Below are positions 13,438 to 20,849 of a stretch of 38,808 bases of DNA, piece by piece. A program made the translations under genes and the position numbers. Where the stretch lies: positions 1 to 38,808 of the IMG/VR virus record IMGVR_UViG_3300017956_000041; one strand, 5' to 3'. Under the pieces are notes generated by a model. It made no database searches. It was not told where the DNA came from and was given only the letters and a program-made list of their open reading frames with translations. This DNA comes from a virus. Within the stretch, counting starts at the first letter, position 1, and each line of letters starts with the position of its first letter.

Positions 13438-14169
13438 TTATTTCCTTGTTGGTAAATCAAAGGGCTCATCTGTTTCTTTATCATACCAATACAAACTTCT
13501 ATGAGGCCTATCCCCATCTTTATAGTCTGCATCACTATAATAGAAAAATAATCTAAAAGTTGTCCGGTGTACATCTTCAGGACATTTTAGTGGTTTAGGA
13601 TAACCATGAAATCCTCTCTTATGGTAATCCCATATTACTACACTGTTAAATTCACACGGAAAGTCCTTTATCATATTTTCTTTTTTATGATCCCAGAACT
13701 CTAGGGCACCCTTCCATTCAGGGTCCCAGTCGGGTGTTAAGTATACGATTAAGGAAAGTGCTCTGTGTAATTTTAATCTGTCGTTCCAGTTAAAATCTGT
13801 ATGAACTTTTAAACTGTCGCCATTCCAAGATTTAGAATATCCTGCTCCTACTAGATAAGGATCAGAAATTAAATCATCTCTTCCTACTAATTTGCACAAC
13901 CATTCCATGCCCAAAGCGCCATGTAATCCTTCAATAAATTCTCTAGCGACTGGCATGTGTTCTGTTTTTATACACTCCTGCATCCGACTACCATTTCTCT
14001 CAAAGGTAGACCAGTGATGATCAGGTATTGTGTTCGACTCCTCAAACATTCTGCGTGCTAGATTTTCTGGCAGAAAGTTTTTTAGTCTTACATGTGGTAC
14101 CGGAGTCTGTGTACTATACTCATCATGTAGTTCAAAGGCATTGTGCGTTGCCGTAATGTAATCTATCAA
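13438..14169 (-). CDS. 2-oxoglutarate/Fe(II)-dependent oxygenase
   Basis: This 243-aa protein has the iron triad of the prolyl-hydroxylase-like superfamily: HTD (His123, Asp125) in LKVHTDFNWN, a distal His188 in KRGFHGYPKP, and an Arg in HRTTFRLFFYY for 2-oxoglutarate. Between them, LSLIVYLTPDW and WKGALEFWD match the double-stranded beta-helix core. It would hydroxylate a protein or sugar substrate. The start is probably TTG at 14169, since no ATG occurs before Met41. It lies 2 bp from the glycosyltransferase gene. Confidence 0.82.
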   Translation of the reverse strand: MIDYITATHNAFELHDEYSTQTPVPHVRLKNFLPENLARRMFEESNTIPDHHWSTFERNGSRMQECIKTEHMPVAREFIEGLHGALGMEWLCKLVGRDDLISDPYLVGAGYSKSWNGDSLKVHTDFNWNDRLKLHRALSLIVYLTPDWDPEWKGALEFWDHKKENMIKDFPCEFNSVVIWDYHKRGFHGYPKPLKCPEDVHRTTFRLFFYYSDADYKDGDRPHRSLYWYDKETDEPFDLPTRK

Positions 14170-14172
14170 TTC

Positions 14173-14499
14173 TTATTTACCTTTAAATGCTTGAGCTCCA
14201 AAAAATGCTGCAACAATACCTGCTACTGCTACAAAATATGTTGGTGCCATATCTCCTAATGTAGCTTGAGCTTGTTCTAGTCCTGCTAAACTAGCAACGA
14301 CCACAGCAAAAGGATAGAGTAACATACCCCAAAGTGCAAACCAAGCCATACTACGTTGACTGTCTCGCATTGCATCCTGGTCTTCAAGTTCTTTTCTCTT
14401 AAATTCCATGTACATTGCTTTTTCTTCATCATCTACTTTACCGTCACCATTGGTGTCTGCAGGGTGGAACTCTTTAGCCTTTACTTCTTCTTCTGCCAT
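14173..14499 (-). CDS. Membrane protein with single EF-hand calcium-binding loop
   Basis: This 108-aa protein has one canonical EF-hand loop, DTNGDGKVDDEE (Asp15, Asn17, Asp19, Asp23, Glu26). Two hydrophobic helices follow (WFALWGMLLYPFAVVVASLAGL and PTYFVAVAGIVAAFFGAQAF). I recall comparable small proteins in marine T4-like phages. The ATG at 14499 is preferred because AGGAGA precedes it. A late box TATAAATA sits 32-39 bp upstream, so expression is probably late, making it a candidate virion or lysis-stage membrane protein. The calcium dependence is inferred from the motif. Confidence 0.72.
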   Translation of the reverse strand: MAEEEVKAKEFHPADTNGDGKVDDEEKAMYMEFKRKELEDQDAMRDSQRSMAWFALWGMLLYPFAVVVASLAGLEQAQATLGDMAPTYFVAVAGIVAAFFGAQAFKGK

Positions 14500-14530
14500 A
14501 ATAGTTCTCCTTACTAAAGTAATCAAGAAC

Positions 14531-14538
14531 TATTTATA
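14531..14538 (-). promoter_or_regulatory. T4-type late promoter box for EF-hand membrane protein
   Basis: TATAAATA in the gap after the 248-aa gene, 32 bp before the EF-hand gene start. Confidence 0.7.
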
Positions 14539-15280
14539 ACTTTTTTTCCCTTATGTTTTTAAATACTTTTAACAGCTCTTCTTTGTCTATTTCTGTTTTT
14601 AGTGTAGCAATTTTTATTTCACCTAACGCCATCCTAGGGTCGTGGAAATTATAAGGCAATTTGTCTGGCATCTTTTGATAGAAAGCCTTATAGTGTTCCT
14701 TTAAATGTTCCGCGTCCTCTTCCGTAATAGGATCGTCTAAATGTACTTCAAAGTCTGTGCTTGTCCAATATTGAGGAACAAGAAGAGATTGGTCTATATT
14801 AAAATTACCTGTTGCCACTATTTGTTCAAATGATCTTCCTTCAAGGTGAGGATAGGATAAAAACATATCTCCAAAGTTTCTTTGTAAAGTAAATTTAAAG
14901 TAATCCTCGTCTCGTAATCTAAATCTTTTTGAACCACCTTTAAACCCCCAATGCAATGGTTGCTCAAAGTCTGCCTTCTCATACAATATTAAATAGTCTC
15001 TTAAATCTAGATAAGATTGTCTCTGTGCTGTTGTGGATTCTCCTATCCATGTTTCCAAATACTGAAACATCAATGTAGGATTTGAGAAATTAAAGTGTGC
15101 TGTTTCTGGGATTAAAAGTTCTTCACATAAGGATCGAATTTTTTCTAAATAAAACTCTCGATCCTTGTCAAGGAAAAAGTATTCCTTCATATACTGAAGA
15201 TTGTCTCTGATTGCTACAGCATGTTTTGTAGTCCAGGGATCAACTGTTTCCCATTCTATTCCGTAAAAATTTAAAATCAA
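14534..15280 (-). CDS. Hypothetical protein, unrecognised
   Basis: This 248-aa soluble, aromatic-rich protein is encoded directly after gp41. It starts at TTG (15280), which overlaps the gp41 stop codon (TTGA), and GAGGG lies about nine bases upstream. Visible features include an N-terminal helical region, a central KGGSKRFRLRDEDYFKF segment and an acidic-then-basic C-terminus ending REKKL. No catalytic motif is recognised. Tight coupling to the helicase gene suggests co-expression but not necessarily shared function. Confidence 0.62.
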   Translation of the reverse strand: MILNFYGIEWETVDPWTTKHAVAIRDNLQYMKEYFFLDKDREFYLEKIRSLCEELLIPETAHFNFSNPTLMFQYLETWIGESTTAQRQSYLDLRDYLILYEKADFEQPLHWGFKGGSKRFRLRDEDYFKFTLQRNFGDMFLSYPHLEGRSFEQIVATGNFNIDQSLLVPQYWTSTDFEVHLDDPITEEDAEHLKEHYKAFYQKMPDKLPYNFHDPRMALGEIKIATLKTEIDKEELLKVFKNIREKKL

Positions 15281-16650
15281 AACTTAATGCCCTCAAACCT
15301 GCTACCAAATTTAGAATTATCAAATACAGGGCCATCATCTTTACCTGTGTCCTGAAGATCTGCTGTAGGATTTTCTAAATCAAACAATTTCATTCTTGCC
15401 CTATCAACGCCTATCATAAATCTTTTGTTTCTAGTAGGATCAGAATATCTATTCTTTAATTGTTTAACCATCATCTGTCCTAACTTTTCTATCTCCTCTG
15501 TACTTATAAGAGCAAACATTAAATCTGCTGTAGCAGGCAAGCCAAAGGACTCAGAAGTATCTGTTAGTTCTACATCACTGCTGTTGTAACCGCCCCTTGT
15601 AGTTTGTGTAGCGCTAACAATAGGAACATCATATTCTACAGCAAGTCCTCTTAGCTCTTCTGCTATAGACTTAATAATAGTATATGAGTTAGCAGACGAT
15701 CCTGCTCTGAACCTACTAGAAGAACAGATATTAAGATAGTCAATAAAAATAATGTCCGGAGAAAAGTTTCTTTTAAGTTTAAGTTCATTCAATAACGCTT
15801 TAAAGTGTCCTGCATGTGCCGATGCTGTTGGATATTCTTTAATAATTAGCCTACCCTGTATTTTGCTATTTATTTTAGATATCCTATCGTCAAACATAGA
15901 CTTGCTTAAGTCTTTCAAATCATGTATAGGCAAATTAAACAAGTTTGCATCTATACGTTCTGCAATCCTTTCCTCTGCCATCTCAAGAGTAATGTATAAA
16001 ACATTTTTACCTTGAGATATACAAGCAGCCGCCATATGACACATAAACAAAGACTTACCTACACCCGTGCCTGCCAATGCAATATTTAATGTTTTGTTAG
16101 CAAGGCCTCCCTCTGTTATCTTGTTAAACATTTCCAAGTCAAAGGGTAGCTTTTCTTCTAGTCTATGATAAAATTCAAAACGTTGATCAGCATTTTCGAT
16201 ATAATCATGTCCTACGTTGTTATCAAAACCAACCTGTAATGCTTCTGATAACATTCCTGGAAGAGCATCAGGACCTCTTTGTTTATCCTTACCATCTATA
16301 ACTTGAATGCTTTCCATAATAGCATTATAGATTGCTTTGTCTTTACAATACCTTTCAGTTTCATCGAGAAGCCACGCCTCGTCTGTCTCTATCTGGGCAA
16401 TTTCATCTACCCATTCTTGTACAGCGGGCAAGTCAGATTCAGATATACTTCTATCTTCATCTACAGAAATTCTTAATGCTTGTTTTGTGGGTGGGTCGTT
16501 GTACTTCTCAGAATACTCTACAATTTTTCTTAGAATTATTTTATGTTCACCCGAAAAATACTCTGCCTTTAAGAAAGGAATTACTTTTCGAAAGTAATTA
16601 TCATTCGTTAGCAGGTTATTTAAAATTGCATCTTCAATTCTTGTCTTCAA
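15277..16650 (-). CDS. 41: Replicative DNA helicase gp41 (DnaB-like)
   Basis: This 457-aa protein matches T4 gp41 in length and layout. It has an N-terminal helical domain, a linker, then a RecA-like domain with Walker A GTGVGKS (about 192-198), a Walker B DIIFIDYLN (about 298) and the downstream QTTRGG and LKNRYSDP segments typical of DnaB-family helicases. It unwinds DNA 5'-3' at the fork. The start is TTG at 16650 with GGAG nine bases upstream; no nearby ATG fits the expected N-terminus. Four genes separate it from UvsX and the zinc-ribbon gene. Confidence 0.93.
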   Translation of the reverse strand: MKTRIEDAILNNLLTNDNYFRKVIPFLKAEYFSGEHKIILRKIVEYSEKYNDPPTKQALRISVDEDRSISESDLPAVQEWVDEIAQIETDEAWLLDETERYCKDKAIYNAIMESIQVIDGKDKQRGPDALPGMLSEALQVGFDNNVGHDYIENADQRFEFYHRLEEKLPFDLEMFNKITEGGLANKTLNIALAGTGVGKSLFMCHMAAACISQGKNVLYITLEMAEERIAERIDANLFNLPIHDLKDLSKSMFDDRISKINSKIQGRLIIKEYPTASAHAGHFKALLNELKLKRNFSPDIIFIDYLNICSSSRFRAGSSANSYTIIKSIAEELRGLAVEYDVPIVSATQTTRGGYNSSDVELTDTSESFGLPATADLMFALISTEEIEKLGQMMVKQLKNRYSDPTRNKRFMIGVDRARMKLFDLENPTADLQDTGKDDGPVFDNSKFGSRFEGIKF

Positions 16651-16656
16651 TTAATT

Positions 16657-17037
16657 TTACTCCATAGGGTGGGTGTCTGCAATTTGTTGCAGTCCTTTAC
16701 GGATATTAGTAGCAGAGATTTCCTCTATCTTGTCTTCTAATTTTTCCTGTTCAATTTTATAACCAACGTCCCTACCATAGGTAATATGTGTTATGTTAGG
16801 AACATTCATTATAACATAATGTTCTGAAGAATAAAAGCCTTCTTTTGCCAAAGCTGTTGTAATCTGTACTGAGCGTTCGTTAAAGTCATAGGGATTACCT
16901 TCTGTTCCATCAGAAGCCCTGAGTAAAATTACTACTTGACCAGTCTTGGAAATTGCTCTTTTAAATAGCTCTGTATGCCCTTTGTGCCAGGGCTGAAACC
17001 TTCCAAGGAGTTGAGTAGTTGGTTTTGTCCAATCCAT
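16657..17037 (-). CDS. Nucleotidyltransferase domain, probably the C-terminal half of a split bifunctional protein
   Basis: This 126-aa protein has the HxGH motif in LLGRFQPWHKGH (His18, His21) and the second signature EISATNIRKGL near residue 107. Between them is PNITHITYGRDVGYKIEQE, a sequence I associate with a marine family where this domain follows an APS-kinase-like domain in one chain. Here it starts at ATG 17037, inside the kinase frame but shifted by -1, giving a 106-nt overlap. The active-site region lies within the overlap, so the frame is real. The substrate is unknown. Confidence 0.75.
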   Translation of the reverse strand: MDWTKPTTQLLGRFQPWHKGHTELFKRAISKTGQVVILLRASDGTEGNPYDFNERSVQITTALAKEGFYSSEHYVIMNVPNITHITYGRDVGYKIEQEKLEDKIEEISATNIRKGLQQIADTHPME

Positions 17038-17372
17038 GTTTTAATCCTTAAATTGTATTTTTGTGGAGACTCAAAAATCTTATTAGTGTCTGCAAATCTT
17101 CCTGCTTTAATTGTGTCCATCCATATTATATAGTCTGCATCTACAATATCTCTCATTTTTTTGAGTGGACAAACAAAATCAAATATACCAAAGTCGTAAA
17201 AAGACATACGATAAGCCTGCCTTAGTCTCCCCTCTTCCGTAAAATCCCAATCATCGTGCTTCTCTCTTAGTGTATCTGCATTGTAATATGGAACAAGAAA
17301 ATGATATGCTAGTTCTTTTGCTAATGTAGTTTTGCCACTACCAGGAAGTCCCATGATTAAAATTTTATTCAA
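16932..17372 (-). CDS. APS-kinase-like P-loop kinase, probably the N-terminal half of a split protein
   Basis: This 146-aa protein has Walker A GLPGSGKTT (residues 8-16). The sequence YYNADTLREKHDDWDF followed by EEGRLRQAYRM resembles the substrate and DxR/RxxN regions of adenylylsulfate kinases (ATP + APS to PAPS). After residue 112 (LRIKT) the sequence no longer resembles the family. That tail is the +1 reading of the nucleotidyltransferase start region. The start is TTG at 17372, with GAGG eight bases before it in the SDR gene. PAPS from it could feed the sulfotransferase-like protein. Confidence 0.7.
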   Translation of the reverse strand: MNKILIMGLPGSGKTTLAKELAYHFLVPYYNADTLREKHDDWDFTEEGRLRQAYRMSFYDFGIFDFVCPLKKMRDIVDADYIIWMDTIKAGRFADTNKIFESPQKYNLRIKTWIGQNQLLNSLEGFSPGTKGIQSYLKEQFPRLVK

Positions 17373-18011
17373 TTAGTTTACCTCAATATCATATACGAAA
17401 ATCGTTTTATCAAAATACATTTCCATTATGAAATTAATTACATTATACATTGAATCGTATGGCATTGCTATATCCTTGGTGACCGGATTTGTAGCTGATA
17501 CACCAGAATGAATAGCACCAAGCCTTACGTTTGAAATCCTTTTATCCTTAACGTACTCATAATGAGATTTTTTGGATTTTATATATTCTGCCATGACATC
17601 AAAATTTAAAATTTCACTATAGAAGTCTGCATCAGGTGGGCGATACATTTTTGCTTCTTCACCATACTCCTCCCACCAAACAACATGGCTTCCTATAGTT
17701 ATCAATAAAGGTTTAACATTATCACGCTGAGGAACTGCATTAGATAAATTATGTGTAGGATAATGCCTCTCATAAACTTCTTTAATCATTAGTTCCTGTG
17801 AGTTATCTAAGGAAGAATGATTGTATGCCAAGTTTATAAAAACATCACATGAATTTGTAGCATCGGTAATAAAAAGACGATCCTCTGGTTTTGAAATATC
17901 ATAACCGTTTGACCTGCTATATCTTTCTACTTCGTGTCCTGCTTGTTTTAGTTGCTCAAAAAGTTTAACACCGAAACCCTTATTACCACCTGTCATTACA
18001 ATTTTATACAT
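17373..18011 (-). CDS. Short-chain dehydrogenase/NAD(P)-binding protein
   Basis: This 212-aa Rossmann protein begins YKIVMTGGNKGFG, the TGxxxGxG cofactor motif of SDR enzymes (residues 7-14). DVFINLAYNHSS corresponds to the NNAG-type segment, LLITIGSH to the catalytic Ser strand, and YEYVKDK gives a possible YxxxK. It is shorter than typical 250-aa SDRs. The substrate may be a nucleotide sugar, given its neighbours, but that is inference. It overlaps the radical SAM gene by 8 nt and abuts the kinase gene directly. Confidence 0.75.
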   Translation of the reverse strand: MYKIVMTGGNKGFGVKLFEQLKQAGHEVERYSRSNGYDISKPEDRLFITDATNSCDVFINLAYNHSSLDNSQELMIKEVYERHYPTHNLSNAVPQRDNVKPLLITIGSHVVWWEEYGEEAKMYRPPDADFYSEILNFDVMAEYIKSKKSHYEYVKDKRISNVRLGAIHSGVSATNPVTKDIAMPYDSMYNVINFIMEMYFDKTIFVYDIEVN

Positions 18012-18876
18012 GTAATATATCTCTCACGTCTATTCTATTTAATTGTTCATGAGGATAATCCTCACCGTCATTAAAGGCATAGCATGTTTTACATGCTTGT
18101 AAATGACTTATAGGACCATATAAAAACTTTTCTAATTTTTCTTTGCTGTCTTTTTCGTGTAGGTTAACTCTATCTAAGCCATAGTCATATGGATTGTCTA
18201 AGCCTTCCTGTATGTAAAGTTTTTCTTTTACAAAAGATAACGGACATCTATAAAAATTTCCTTGGTGAAATCCCCAGGTACTATCCTTCATCCAACATCT
18301 TCTGAATGCTATTTCAGTTAGCATATCATTTCTTTGAGGAGTGTTTCTATACAGCTCTTTAAAGTTTCCAGATAGAATATTCACAGTTGAATTTTTACTA
18401 TGTATGTCTTTTTGAACAGCCTTGAGATTGTCTACAACATTAGGATTGGTAATTTCATGGCACATCAAATGAGGATACTGAGCTAGTTTATTTTCTATTA
18501 GCCTGTAAATTTTATCATAGTTAATGTTTACATTTTTATAAACACTAATGTTTAAAATATCAAGTGCTTCCCAGAACTCATCTGTCATCTTTACAAGGTT
18601 TATGCCGTTACTAATTATATTAGTCTTATAACAAAAGCCCTGCTCCTTAGGGTACTTTAAAAAGTCTACAATTCTAGGATGTAGTGTTGGCTCTCCTCCA
18701 CCTATTCGTATAAGATCAATGTGGAACCATTGTTTTAGTACATCAATATCTTTTTTATAGTCCTTAAAATTTAAAAACGTATTCTTTTTAAAGTAGGGAC
18801 TTGCCATGCTACAGCGAGCACATTTAAGATTACAGTCTAATACAGGCCAAACTTCAAAGTATGTTTTCGTCCACAT
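18004..18876 (-). CDS. Radical SAM protein with C-terminal Cys-rich region
   Basis: This 290-aa protein has the radical SAM cluster motif CNLKCARC (Cys15, Cys19, Cys22). GGGEPTLHP binds SAM, and TNIISNGINL is the next core strand. The C-terminal part has further Cys (FYRCPLSF and ACKTCYAF), suggesting a twitch/SPASM-like auxiliary cluster as in peptide- or sugar-modifying radical SAM enzymes. The reaction cannot be told from sequence. The gene overlaps the zinc-ribbon gene by 23 nt and is followed by the SDR and kinase genes as a probable unit. Confidence 0.86.
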   Translation of the reverse strand: MWTKTYFEVWPVLDCNLKCARCSMASPYFKKNTFLNFKDYKKDIDVLKQWFHIDLIRIGGGEPTLHPRIVDFLKYPKEQGFCYKTNIISNGINLVKMTDEFWEALDILNISVYKNVNINYDKIYRLIENKLAQYPHLMCHEITNPNVVDNLKAVQKDIHSKNSTVNILSGNFKELYRNTPQRNDMLTEIAFRRCWMKDSTWGFHQGNFYRCPLSFVKEKLYIQEGLDNPYDYGLDRVNLHEKDSKEKLEKFLYGPISHLQACKTCYAFNDGEDYPHEQLNRIDVRDILHV

Positions 18877-19042
18877 ATTCTCGTCTTACTTCTTCTACAC
18901 AATTCTCACATATATAAAGCTCTCCGCCTTCTCCATGAAAGCAAAGAGCCCTATCGCCTTCCCAGATAGTTATTTGACATCTATCACAAGATCCCTCAGG
19001 CTTCTTCGTAGGCTTTTTCAATGTCTTCTTCAGAAACTTCAT
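18854..19042 (-). CDS. Small zinc-ribbon protein encoded after UvsX
   Basis: This 62-aa protein has a basic N-terminus (MKFLKKTLKKPTKK). Two Cys pairs, CDRC (19, 22) and CENC (45, 48), frame a beta-rich segment with IWEGDRALCFHGEGG: a treble-clef or zinc-ribbon pattern. I recall a similar short protein after uvsX in T4-like marine phages. It starts 47 nt inside the 3' end of uvsX, and Met at 19042 is the likely start since the upstream residues only shadow uvsX. It could modulate recombination, but its function is unknown. Confidence 0.68.
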   Translation of the reverse strand: MKFLKKTLKKPTKKPEGSCDRCQITIWEGDRALCFHGEGGELYICENCVEEVRREYVDENIL

Positions 19043-20069
19043 CTTTAATAATGCCGTCGCTTGAGGATATAAGATATCTATTCTCAATCCATTTTACAAA
19101 TGTTTCGTCTTTTAATACAGGCAACCAAAACTCTTTAGTGTATGTATCCTTGGCACGAACTTTAGGATCAATTGCTTCACCTGTTTCCATGTCTACTCTT
19201 TGATACCAACCATTACTAGGTTTAATAACATGTCCAGAAGACATTGCCATATCCAAAAGTCCGGACCATTTGCTAATACCACCTTCAAAAGTTACTTCAA
19301 TTGGAATTTTAGACTTCTCTCTAACAAAGCGAGACTTTTCAACATTAATAATAAAATTATAGCCTACTAGATCAGCACCTTGTTTTTCCTGCTGTCTACC
19401 AATGATGTAGATATTGTCTGCAGAATAATAAATGCCTGTTCCACCAGAAACAATGTCTTTAGGAAACAATCCAATCTCTTTGTATGTGTGATTAACAACC
19501 ACTGCAGGAATATCCTTTAGTGTTAGGTGAGGTGTAATCATTCTAAACAACGACTTCATTTGTTTAGCCCTTGTCATATCAGCTACACTCTTACCATCTA
19601 AGGCATCTTCTACTTCTTTTTTACTAGCTAAGTTTCCTACGGAGTCAACAAGAATGATAACATGATCACCTCGTTCTAATCCATTTAACTGAGACATGAT
19701 ATCGTGTTTAAGCTGTTCAATATCTGTAATAGGTGTATGAACAACACGATCAGTATCAATACCAAAGGTGTGAAAGTATGACTGAGGTGAACTAAACTCT
19801 GAATCGTAAAACAGAACAATGGCATCCTCATACTTATCTAGATAGGATTTAGCCAACAACAAACTAAATGCTGTCTTAAAGTGTTTAGAAGGACCTGCAA
19901 AAACTGTCAAGCCAGGTGTAAGTCCTCCATTTAGTTTTCCACTCAACGCAACGTTAAGTGCTGGAACAGACGTTTGTATTAAATCCTTTGTATTAAAAAA
20001 TTTAGAATTAGATAATATTTCTGATTCTTTAATCGTGCTGTTCTTTTTTAATTTATCAAGTAAACTCAT
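18996..20069 (-). CDS. uvsX: UvsX recombinase (RecA-like)
   Basis: This 357-aa protein is somewhat shorter than T4 UvsX (about 390). Walker A is GPSKHFKT (59-66), in the T4-style GPSKxFK form, Walker B is IILVDSVGNL (about 138-147), and VVNHTYKEIG and GGTGIYYSAD follow as the ssDNA-binding loop region. It forms the presynaptic filament for strand invasion and recombination-dependent replication, working with gp46/gp47 and gp41 seen here. AAGGAGA precedes the ATG. The acidic C-terminus (SEEDIEKAYEE) is typical. Confidence 0.95.
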   Translation of the reverse strand: MSLLDKLKKNSTIKESEILSNSKFFNTKDLIQTSVPALNVALSGKLNGGLTPGLTVFAGPSKHFKTAFSLLLAKSYLDKYEDAIVLFYDSEFSSPQSYFHTFGIDTDRVVHTPITDIEQLKHDIMSQLNGLERGDHVIILVDSVGNLASKKEVEDALDGKSVADMTRAKQMKSLFRMITPHLTLKDIPAVVVNHTYKEIGLFPKDIVSGGTGIYYSADNIYIIGRQQEKQGADLVGYNFIINVEKSRFVREKSKIPIEVTFEGGISKWSGLLDMAMSSGHVIKPSNGWYQRVDMETGEAIDPKVRAKDTYTKEFWLPVLKDETFVKWIENRYLISSSDGIIKDEVSEEDIEKAYEEA

Positions 20070-20078
20070 AATATCTCC

Positions 20079-20849
20079 TTACCATTCCATACCAGACAAG
20101 AGTTTATCTAATTGCCTGACACGTCTAATTGTATTTTGTTTTAAAGCCTCTAACATATGATTGTGATATGTTGTATTATTACATAGGTTAGCCATGTGTG
20201 TCAAGTCTTTTGGTAAACATTTTCCCCCAAAACCTAAACCACCGTCGGGCCCTGGGCATTTCCAATGTGATCCTCCAATTGATACATCTCGGGATAACAT
20301 CTTTTCTATACTCTCATAGTCCATACCTTGTTCTTCACAAATGTCATAAAAGTCATTTGCTAATGCTACTCGCATAGCTAGGGCTGTGTTCCTAGCCAAC
20401 TTAAACATCATAGCTTCTTTACCACTAACAATATGTATGTCCTTCAACATAAAAAAGTCTTGTAGGTATTCACCCAAAACTTTATTAGAAGTAACTATGG
20501 GAAGTTCTTTGCTAACTACATCTTCTCTCCAATGTTTCTCCCTGAGAAACTCTGGCATAAAATCCGCATCTGGGAATAAACTAACTTGATCGGGACCTAT
20601 TGTACTTCTAATAATAATTTGTCCTTTACCTTTCCATTCCTCATACACTTTTTCTAAAAGAGTAGTGTCTAAATGCTTACCATTATCTGGAGTAGGTACA
20701 CAAAGAAAAACAAAATCGTATTTCTTTTCTTTACCTTCCTCATAACCCAACAAAGGATCATGTTTAGATACCTGAGCATCTGTAAACTCTAACATGTACT
20801 CTGTTGCTTTTCCAACAAAGCCATAACCCACAATTAATGTTTTTATCAT
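20079..20849 (-). CDS. UDP-glucose/GDP-mannose dehydrogenase-like protein lacking the C-terminal domain
   Basis: This 256-aa protein has the NAD-binding motif GYGFVGKAT, FVFLCVPTP, the central helix EAMMFKLARNTALA (Lys150, Asn154) and the catalytic GFGGKCLPKD with Cys211. Family members of about 400-450 aa carry another nucleotide-sugar-binding domain after this point, absent here. It may act on a smaller substrate or need a partner, or be a reduced UDP-sugar oxidase. It is translationally coupled to the DNA polymerase gene (4-nt overlap) and lies between gp43 and uvsX. Confidence 0.82.
   Translation of the reverse strand: MIKTLIVGYGFVGKATEYMLEFTDAQVSKHDPLLGYEEGKEKKYDFVFLCVPTPDNGKHLDTTLLEKVYEEWKGKGQIIIRSTIGPDQVSLFPDADFMPEFLREKHWREDVVSKELPIVTSNKVLGEYLQDFFMLKDIHIVSGKEAMMFKLARNTALAMRVALANDFYDICEEQGMDYESIEKMLSRDVSIGGSHWKCPGPDGGLGFGGKCLPKDLTHMANLCNNTTYHNHMLEALKQNTIRRVRQLDKLLSGMEW

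Noticed and set aside
17036-17045. Canonical -1 slippery heptamer at the kinase/nucleotidyltransferase junction
   Set aside because: The zero-frame codons around AAAAC do not form an X XXY YYZ heptamer and I see no clear downstream pseudoknot, so programmed frameshifting is left as only one option.
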